NCBI RefSeq assembly: GCF_002205645.1 | Contig: NZ_NIOF01000004.1 | Span: forward strand, 372,001-436,000 | Origin: Roseateles aquatilis | GTDB lineage: Bacteria; Pseudomonadota; Gammaproteobacteria; Burkholderiales; Burkholderiaceae_C | Length of the DNA stretch: 64,000 bases | Direction of reading: 5' to 3' | Shown: one piece after another, positions 58,447 through 64,000 of the stretch | Layout: every line of letters begins with the position of its first letter | Numbering within the stretch: position 1 is the first letter of the stretch | Made by a program: the position numbers and the translations under genes | The notes under the pieces: generated by a model | Databases searched by the model: none | What the model was told of the DNA's origin: nothing | The model's input: only the letters and a program-made list of their open reading frames with translations

Positions 58447-58614
58447 CGCGCGTTGTACGTCGTCACTGCTTCCGTTCCAACAGCCCATCGCGAGACCCGT
58501 GAATCACCTTGCGTTGAACGCGCCCAGCCCGGGCGATCCGGGCCCGGCCCGGTCTGCGTGCGTACTGCTGCACCTGCCCTAAGGCAGCCACTTCGACATC
58601 TCTGGAGAAAACCA

Positions 58615-60048
58615 GTGCAATACCCACAGCTCAACCTCTACATCGACGGGCAGCTGCTGCGTGGCGAGGGCCGCCAAGAGCAGGACGTGCTGAACCCGGC
58701 TACCAACGAGGTCATTGGCCAGTTGCCACACGCCACGCAGGCCGATCTCGACTCGGCGCTGGCCTCGTCGCAGCGCGCCTTTGCGGCCTGGCGCACGGTC
58801 TCGGCATTGGAGCGTTCGCAGCTGCTGCGCAAGGTCGCCGCGGGGATCCGCGAACACGCACCGGCGATCAGCCGCAACCTGACCCTGGAGCAAGGCAAGC
58901 CCCTGGCCGAAGCGCTGGGCGAGGTGATGAGCTGCGCCGAGCACGCCGAGTGGCATGCCGAGGAAGCGCGACGCATCTACGGCCGCCTCATTCCGGCCCG
59001 CGACGCCCGCGTCCAGCAGACGGTGCTGCGCGAGCCCATCGGCGTCTGCGTGGCCTTCTCGCCGTGGAATTTCCCGTTCAGCCAGGCCTTCCGCAAGGTG
59101 GTGGCGGCGATCGGTGCGGGCTGCACGGTCATCCTCAAGGGATCGAGCGACACACCCGCCTCGGTGTTGGCAATCGCCAAGGTGTTCCACGACGCCGGCC
59201 TGCCCCCGGGTGTGCTCAACGTCGTATCCGGCGACTCGGGCATGATCTCTGAGCACCTGATCCGCTCGCCGATCGTGCGCAAGATCTCGTTCACCGGGTC
59301 GACGCCGGTGGGCCAGCGGCTGGCGGCGCTCGCGGGGGCCAAGATGAAGCGCAGCACCATGGAACTGGGCGGCCACGCACCGGTGATTGTTTGTGACGAC
59401 GCTGACATCGACCAGGCCGCCAAGGTGCTGGCAGCCTTCAAGTTCCGCAACGCCGGGCAGGTGTGCATCTCGCCCACGCGCTTCTATGTCCAGGAGGGCG
59501 CCTACGCCCGCTTCGTCGACCGCTTCGTGGGACAGGTCGAAGCCCTGAAGGTGGGTGATGGCCTGGACGAGGCCACGCGTATGGGCCCGCTGGCGCAACG
59601 CCGCCGCGTGGCGGTGATGGAGAGCTTCGTCGAGGACACTCGGCACCGTGGCGGCCAGGTGCTGACGGGCGGCAAGCGCCTGCCCGGTAACGGCAACTTC
59701 TTCGCACCGACCGTACTGGCTGAACTGGAGGACGATTCGCGCTTCATGACGGAGGAACCCTTCGGTCCGATCGCCGGCATCGTCTCGTTCAAGTCCGTGG
59801 ACGAGGTGCTGGTGCGCGCCAACAGCCTGCCCTTCGGGCTCGCTTCGTATGCGTTCACCACGTCGCTGAAGAATGCCCACCAGATCTCCCGCGGGCTGGA
59901 GGCGGGGATGGTCTCGATCAACCACATCGGTCTTGCACTGGCCGAGACCCCCTTCGGCGGCGTCAAGGAAAGCGGCTACGGCAGCGAAGGCGGAAGCGAA
60001 ACCTTCGACGGCTACCTGACCACCAAGTTCATCTCGCAACTGAGCTGA
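58615..60048 (+). CDS. chnE: NAD(P)-dependent aldehyde dehydrogenase, 6-oxohexanoate type
   Basis: 477 aa. GTG start at 58615 with GGAG 8 bp upstream; a longer frame from 58453 has no homology. [46 protein letters not shown] and the catalytic Cys in [19 protein letters not shown]. Late text [20 protein letters not shown] and [12 protein letters not shown] match ChnE closely. Oxidises 6-oxohexanoate (or a related semialdehyde) to the diacid. 169 bp after chnD, 23 bp before the CoA-transferase gene. Confidence 0.92.
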   Translation: MQYPQLNLYIDGQLLRGEGRQEQDVLNPATNEVIGQLPHATQADLDSALASSQRAFAAWRTVSALERSQLLRKVAAGIREHAPAISRNLTLEQGKPLAEALGEVMSCAEHAEWHAEEARRIYGRLIPARDARVQQTVLREPIGVCVAFSPWNFPFSQAFRKVVAAIGAGCTVILKGSSDTPASVLAIAKVFHDAGLPPGVLNVVSGDSGMISEHLIRSPIVRKISFTGSTPVGQRLAALAGAKMKRSTMELGGHAPVIVCDDADIDQAAKVLAAFKFRNAGQVCISPTRFYVQEGAYARFVDRFVGQVEALKVGDGLDEATRMGPLAQRRRVAVMESFVEDTRHRGGQVLTGGKRLPGNGNFFAPTVLAELEDDSRFMTEEPFGPIAGIVSFKSVDEVLVRANSLPFGLASYAFTTSLKNAHQISRGLEAGMVSINHIGLALAETPFGGVKESGYGSEGGSETFDGYLTTKFISQLS

Positions 60049-60070
60049 ACGCGGACCAGCGAGGACCGAC

Positions 60071-61291
60071 ATGGGTGCCCTAAGCCATCTGCGTGTGCTG
60101 GACCTGACCCGCGTGCTCGCCGGTCCCTGGTGCACGCAGACGCTCGCCGACCTCGGGGCTGAGGTCATCAAGATCGAGCGGCCCGGCGCGGGCGATGACA
60201 CGCGCCAGTGGGGGCCGCCGTATGCGAAAGACGCCGAAGGCCACCCCACGAGCGAGGCGGCCTACTACCTCGCGGTCAACCGCAACAAGAAGTCGGTCAC
60301 GCTGGACATTGCAACGCCTCAGGGGCAGGCGTTGGTGCGCCAACTGGTGGCGCAATCCGATGTGCTGGTCGAGAACTACAAGGTCGGTCAATTGGCCCGC
60401 TACGGCCTGGACTTCGACAGCCTGCGGGCCATCAAGCCCGACTTGATCTACTGCTCCATCACGGGCTTCGGTCAGACCGGCCCCTACGCACCACGTCCGG
60501 GCTATGACTTCATCGTGCAAGGCATGGGCGGCTTCATGAGCGTCACGGGCGAGCGTGACGAACTGCCCGGTGGGGGCCCGCAGAAGGCGGGAGTCGCGAT
60601 TGCCGACCTGTTCACCGGGGCGCACGCCACCATCGCCATCCTGGCCGCACTGGCGCATCGCGAGCGCACTGGAGAAGGTCAGCACCTCGACATCTGCTTG
60701 CTGGACGTGCAGGTGGCAATGATGGCCAACATGGCCACCAGCTTTCTCGCGACCGGCGAACCGCCAAAGCGCTGGGGCAACGCACATCCGAACATCGTGC
60801 CATACCAAGTGTTCAAGGTTGCCGACGGCTGGGTGATCGTGGCCTGCGGCAACGACGGCCAGTACCGCAAGCTGGTCGAGGTGGCGGGGCAGCCCTCTCT
60901 GGCCGACGATGAACGCTTCGCGACCAACCCGCAGCGCATTCGCCACCGGGAGGTCCTGATCCCGCTGCTCGAACCCCTGCTGCTGAGCCGGAGCCGCGCG
61001 CGATGGTTGGCCGAACTGGAAGCTGCGGGCGTGCCCTGCGGTTCGATCAACGACCTCGCCGAGGTTTTCGCCGACCCTCAGGTCGTCGCGCGCCGCATGC
61101 AACTCGACATGGCGCACCCGACCGCTGGTCAAGTCAGCTTCCCGGCCAGCGCGTTGAAGCTGAACGGCACGCCAGTCGAGTACCGCCTGCCGCCGCCCTT
61201 GCTCGGGGAGCACACCGATGCAGTGCTGAGCGAGTTGGCCGGGATCTCATCCGCTGAACTGCAGGACCTGCGTCGCAGCCAAGTCATCTGA
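60071..61291 (+). CDS. CaiB/BaiF family III CoA-transferase
   Basis: 406 aa. LSHLRVLDLTRVLAGPWCTQ, ADLGAEVIKIERPGAGDD and SITGFGQTGPYAPRPGYDF are standard; the catalytic Asp is D179 in AGVAIADLFTGAH. It moves CoA from a donor to a carboxylic acid. Placed directly behind chnE, it probably activates the dicarboxylate (adipate) to its CoA ester for beta-oxidation. That is unusual: cyclohexanone clusters I know leave activation to genes elsewhere. GAGG 7 bp before ATG. Confidence 0.9.
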   Translation: MGALSHLRVLDLTRVLAGPWCTQTLADLGAEVIKIERPGAGDDTRQWGPPYAKDAEGHPTSEAAYYLAVNRNKKSVTLDIATPQGQALVRQLVAQSDVLVENYKVGQLARYGLDFDSLRAIKPDLIYCSITGFGQTGPYAPRPGYDFIVQGMGGFMSVTGERDELPGGGPQKAGVAIADLFTGAHATIAILAALAHRERTGEGQHLDICLLDVQVAMMANMATSFLATGEPPKRWGNAHPNIVPYQVFKVADGWVIVACGNDGQYRKLVEVAGQPSLADDERFATNPQRIRHREVLIPLLEPLLLSRSRARWLAELEAAGVPCGSINDLAEVFADPQVVARRMQLDMAHPTAGQVSFPASALKLNGTPVEYRLPPPLLGEHTDAVLSELAGISSAELQDLRRSQVI

Positions 61292-61666
61292 CGCTCCCTG
61301 CGCTAGGCCTTCATCGAGGCCCTGATGCAGCGCGGCACGGCCCCGGTGTTCACGACGCTCACGATGACGATCGCCGCCGCCACCTGGGTCTCCGAGGCGG
61401 GGTGGCCGGTGCTCGGTGCCGGCCGCACCCGCCGCACCGAACCTGAAAAAGCCCAAGAACCAGAGCACAGGGCGAATCGCGGGGATATTCACGCCGCCTT
61501 GGACGCTCCTAAACAACGGCCCTCTCCACTTCTCAACGCTTTCCATCGGGAGACGCCAGCCTTCAGCGTCGCCGACTGCGACCTGGAGGTCGATCGCTTG
61601 AGGCTGTGGTGGGACTCGCCGGGACGCTCGGACGGTGCTCCGGACGAAGGTTGGACGAATTGCCGG
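61292..61666. other. 375 bp between the CoA-transferase and the AraC gene
   Basis: No gene recognised. The frames crossing it are GC-rich shadows. It separates convergent genes. No hairpin terminator stood out. Confidence 0.4.
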
Positions 61667-62608
61667 TTAGCGGCTCGAAACGTCGATCTGATTGATCGGC
61701 CCCGGCGCTTCCAGAGGACGCCCGGTGAGCGTGCTCCGGTACTCGGCGGGCGTCTGCAGGAAGGCGCGCTTGAAGTGGCGAACCAGATGACTCTGGTCGG
61801 AAAATCCGCAGTCCGTGGCAATGCACTTCAGCGGCTCGCCAACCGGACGCGCCAGCAGGCGCCGCGCACGCTCCAGGCGCTGGCGGAGAACGTAGGCATG
61901 GGGTGAGCAGCCGAACTCGACGCGAAATTTTCGGATCAGCCCGGACACGCTGACGTTGGCCTCGCCCGCCAACTCGTCGAGCTTGAAATTGCGTTCCAGA
62001 TTGTCTTCGACATACTGCACCAGGCGTCGCCGCTGCCACTCGGCCATGCGACCCGCCAGCGGCACTTCGCGGACTCCGGCCTTGGCGTAGCGGCGAAGCA
62101 GGTGGATGCACAGCTGGTTCACCAGTGCCGCGCGGTAGAGATTGCCGCCGAGCCCGCCGCTGGTCAGTTCGTTCTCGAAGGCCATCATCAGGCCCGGCAG
62201 GATGTGATCTTCGGCCCGGACCCGGTCTTCCATGCCGATCTCGCTGACGCGGCGCTCGAAGACATCCTCGGCAACGCGGCATAGTTCGACCTGTGACAGG
62301 TAGATGTGGCCAACGTCGATGGGGCGGTCCCACCGCCACTGCGAGGATTCGCCACGGGTCAGCAACGAACACACACCGCGGCCGACGTGCTCGCTGCGCC
62401 AGGGTCCGCCGGCGCGCCGGCTCATGACGGCTTCGTCGCCCTTGTAGCAAACGAGCATGTAGTCGCGCATCGAGGGGATGGCGACGTCGAGCGCGTCGTA
62501 GCGGTAGCCCTTGACGGTCACCTGCTCCCACCCGGACGCTGCGCTGTCGAGCGTCAACTCACCGGGGATCCAGTGGGGTACTTCGTCAGGTGCGATCAGC
62601 TTGTTCAC
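61667..62608 (-). CDS. AraC-family regulator, ChnR-like
   Basis: 313 aa. C-terminal two-HTH domain: VEDNLERNFKLDELAGEANV, LIRKFRVEFGCSPHAYVLRQ, IATDCGFSDQSHLVRHFKRA and FLQTPAEYRSTL. The N-terminal domain (VPHWIPGELTLDSAASGWEQ and VTVKGYRYDALDVAIPSMRD) resembles the inducer domain of ChnR-type activators, from memory. It faces the cluster from its right end and likely activates it in response to the ketone. Confidence 0.87.
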   Translation of the reverse strand: MNKLIAPDEVPHWIPGELTLDSAASGWEQVTVKGYRYDALDVAIPSMRDYMLVCYKGDEAVMSRRAGGPWRSEHVGRGVCSLLTRGESSQWRWDRPIDVGHIYLSQVELCRVAEDVFERRVSEIGMEDRVRAEDHILPGLMMAFENELTSGGLGGNLYRAALVNQLCIHLLRRYAKAGVREVPLAGRMAEWQRRRLVQYVEDNLERNFKLDELAGEANVSVSGLIRKFRVEFGCSPHAYVLRQRLERARRLLARPVGEPLKCIATDCGFSDQSHLVRHFKRAFLQTPAEYRSTLTGRPLEAPGPINQIDVSSR

Positions 62609-63085
62609 AAACTACGTCTCCGATAGTCCGATTGTTTGCGCCCAGCCTTATATTTTCGTCTCTATGGCTGGGTTTTTTGTCAGGGTTCCCCCTCCCCTGC
62701 AGCGCCAAGCCGATGTGTAGCGCCCCCGCTGCGCAAGCAGGTACCGGGATCGGGTACTCAGGAGATCCTCATCAGTTGCCGGGGCCCAACTGTCGGCACT
62801 CTCGGCTTATCGCGCGAGCATCGCGAACCTCCAACCCGAAGCAGAGACCGACTGAAGAGCCCGAACCTCGCCATTGAGTCTGCGCGACGTGCAAGGCCAC
62901 ATGGCAAGCCCAATGCTTGCTTCCCGCTTCTGGTCACGGTTGGCACGCTCGACACACAACTGCGCGCGCAAGCGGTTCGCAACGCCTTGGGGCGTACCTC
63001 AAGGACGGCGAACGCTCGGTCAAACAATGCTCACACCAGCTGTTGATCCGAGTTCCATTGCCGCCCCAGGGATCGCGCCGCCACG
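62609..63085. other. 477 bp before the last gene
   Basis: No gene recognised. It holds the AraC upstream region and the 3' end region of the reductase on the minus strand. Several small plus-strand frames (62636-63046) are not protein-like. Confidence 0.4.
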
Positions 63086-64000
63086 CTACGTTGCGATAGA
63101 CAAGCCGCTTTGCCGGACACCCTCGGTCAGTGCTTCAATGCCGAAGGCTTGGACGGGGCCCAGAGCCCCAGCGGCTCGAACACCACCCGACGCGGCTTGG
63201 ATTGCTGCCCACGCCAGAAAGTTCGCCGTGAACGTGAATCCGTCTAAACCGGAGAGTGAGACGCTGTGCAGCAACTCACGATCTGCCGAATAGGCGCGCG
63301 CGATGACATTCGTCGATCCAGCGGCGCGTGCCTCGTCGCTAGGCCCCCCCGTGGACCCGGTCGCACTGCGTTCAACAGCACGCCGGATGACACGCGCCAA
63401 GAATGGGACCCGCATCCCGGCGTTCAGCGCGGCTGATACGTAAGGTACAGCCACTGAGGCCGCGCCATACAGACCCAAGCCCACTTCAATGTCGCGTACG
63501 TGCGGGAACAGCTCCGGCATGGTGAGATGTTCAGTGCCCCCCGCACTAAGGACCCATCGCGACTGCCCATTGCTGTCCGTCACGCGAAGAGCTCGCGCTG
63601 CTGTCCGTTCTGAAGTGAGGCCACCGTCTCGGTATGCAAACGAAGGCGCGATCAAGGCAGCGGCGGCACTCGCCTGGGCCCCACCGCTTTCGGCGCTGGT
63701 GCCGTTGAGCAGATAGGCGACCTCCAACCGCGCGGCTGATCCACCGGCCTTGGTGAGCGCCAAGGCACTCGCCAGGTTGCCGGGTACCCAATCAAAACCG
63801 GAAGCCGTCAAGAGTGTGGACGAGCGCTCATGCGCAAGCGGACCATAGTGTTCAAACACCTTCCGGATGAAGCCCGGCTCGCCTGTCGAGTCAAGGTAGA
63901 TCGCACGGGCTCCAATGGCGGCCGAGACTGCAGCATCACCCCAACGCAGGAACGGGCCGACGGTGGATACAAGCACGTCTCCCGCACGCAGCGCAGACTG
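63086..64000 (-). CDS. Saccharopine-dehydrogenase-like NAD(P) reductase (N-terminus beyond the window)
   Basis: 305 codons visible without start. VLVSTVGPFLRWGDAAVSAA and IYLDSTGEPGFIRKVFEHYG belong to the saccharopine-dehydrogenase/enoyl-reductase fold, and LTASGFDWVPGNLASALALT and TAARALRVTDSNGQ follow. The Rossmann start lies past 64,000. Proteins of this type often act on fatty-acid or polyketide intermediates; no function claimed. It is not an obvious member of the chn cluster. Confidence 0.8.
   Translation of the reverse strand, partial: QSALRAGDVLVSTVGPFLRWGDAAVSAAIGARAIYLDSTGEPGFIRKVFEHYGPLAHERSSTLLTASGFDWVPGNLASALALTKAGGSAARLEVAYLLNGTSAESGGAQASAAAALIAPSFAYRDGGLTSERTAARALRVTDSNGQSRWVLSAGGTEHLTMPELFPHVRDIEVGLGLYGAASVAVPYVSAALNAGMRVPFLARVIRRAVERSATGSTGGPSDEARAAGSTNVIARAYSADRELLHSVSLSGLDGFTFTANFLAWAAIQAASGGVRAAGALGPVQAFGIEALTEGVRQSGLSIAT

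Noticed and set aside
32100-64000. Second attachment site (attR) of the dusA element
   Set aside because: I looked for a repeat of the dusA 5' core (GTCCAGTCGAGCAT region) further right and did not see one, so the right end of the element remains undefined.

Overview
The window is GC-rich, gene-dense chromosomal DNA. Its gene content (pmbA-darP-mog, trmJ/suhB, mutS, pyrG, eno-ftsB, hslO, rdgC, dusA) and protein style point to a betaproteobacterium of the order Burkholderiales, probably near the Roseateles/Mitsuaria/Rubrivivax group. The genus is inferred from gene content only; no database was searched.

Region 1 (1-32,224) is mostly core chromosome. It starts with a truncated TakP-like TRAP substrate-binding protein. 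Then come pmbA (-) facing darP-mog-slyD (+), cysE and trmJ (-), and suhB. A two-gene Panacea-type toxin-antitoxin candidate sits between suhB and mutS. After mutS come an alpha/beta hydrolase, pyrG, a DUF1330 gene, eno-ftsB, pnuC with a NadR-like kinase, and a 5'-nucleotidase lipoprotein. hslO, a gamma-carbonic anhydrase, a DUF455 gene, two DMT exporters, a class III aminotransferase, a PIG-L deacetylase, an M14 deacylase, a DsbA-like protein, rdgC, ogt and dusA complete the region.

Region 2 (about 32,150-53,500) is accessory DNA. A tyrosine integrase lies head to head with dusA, a known integration site for genomic islands, and base composition drops at the dusA 5' end. Inside are a LysR-BCCT-enolase superfamily-porin cluster, a MOSC/ferredoxin-reductase fusion, a PLP decarboxylase, two DMT exporters, a Cys/Met-type lyase with a divergent Lrp regulator, and oleate hydratase with a 3-hydroxyacyl-CoA-dehydrogenase-like gene and a TetR regulator. 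Between them lie gene relics: a degraded second copy of the Lrp/lyase pair, a relaxase DUF3363 piece, a P1B-type metal ATPase with frameshifts, IS5, IS21 and IS110 transposase fragments, and a glutamine amidotransferase fragment.

Region 3 (53,578-62,608) is a cycloalkanone (cyclohexanone-type) degradation cluster: HSL-type lactone hydrolase, Baeyer-Villiger monooxygenase very like cyclohexanone monooxygenase, SphA-like outer-membrane protein, 6-hydroxyhexanoate-type alcohol dehydrogenase, 6-oxohexanoate-type aldehyde dehydrogenase and a family III CoA-transferase on the plus strand, with an AraC/ChnR-like regulator facing it. This would turn a cyclic ketone into a lactone, hydroxy acid, diacid and diacyl-CoA. 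Oleate hydratase and a secondary-alcohol-dehydrogenase candidate stand next to the Baeyer-Villiger/esterase genes. This suggests a testable alternative or additional role in cleaving hydroxylated fatty acids. The window ends inside a saccharopine-dehydrogenase-like reductase.
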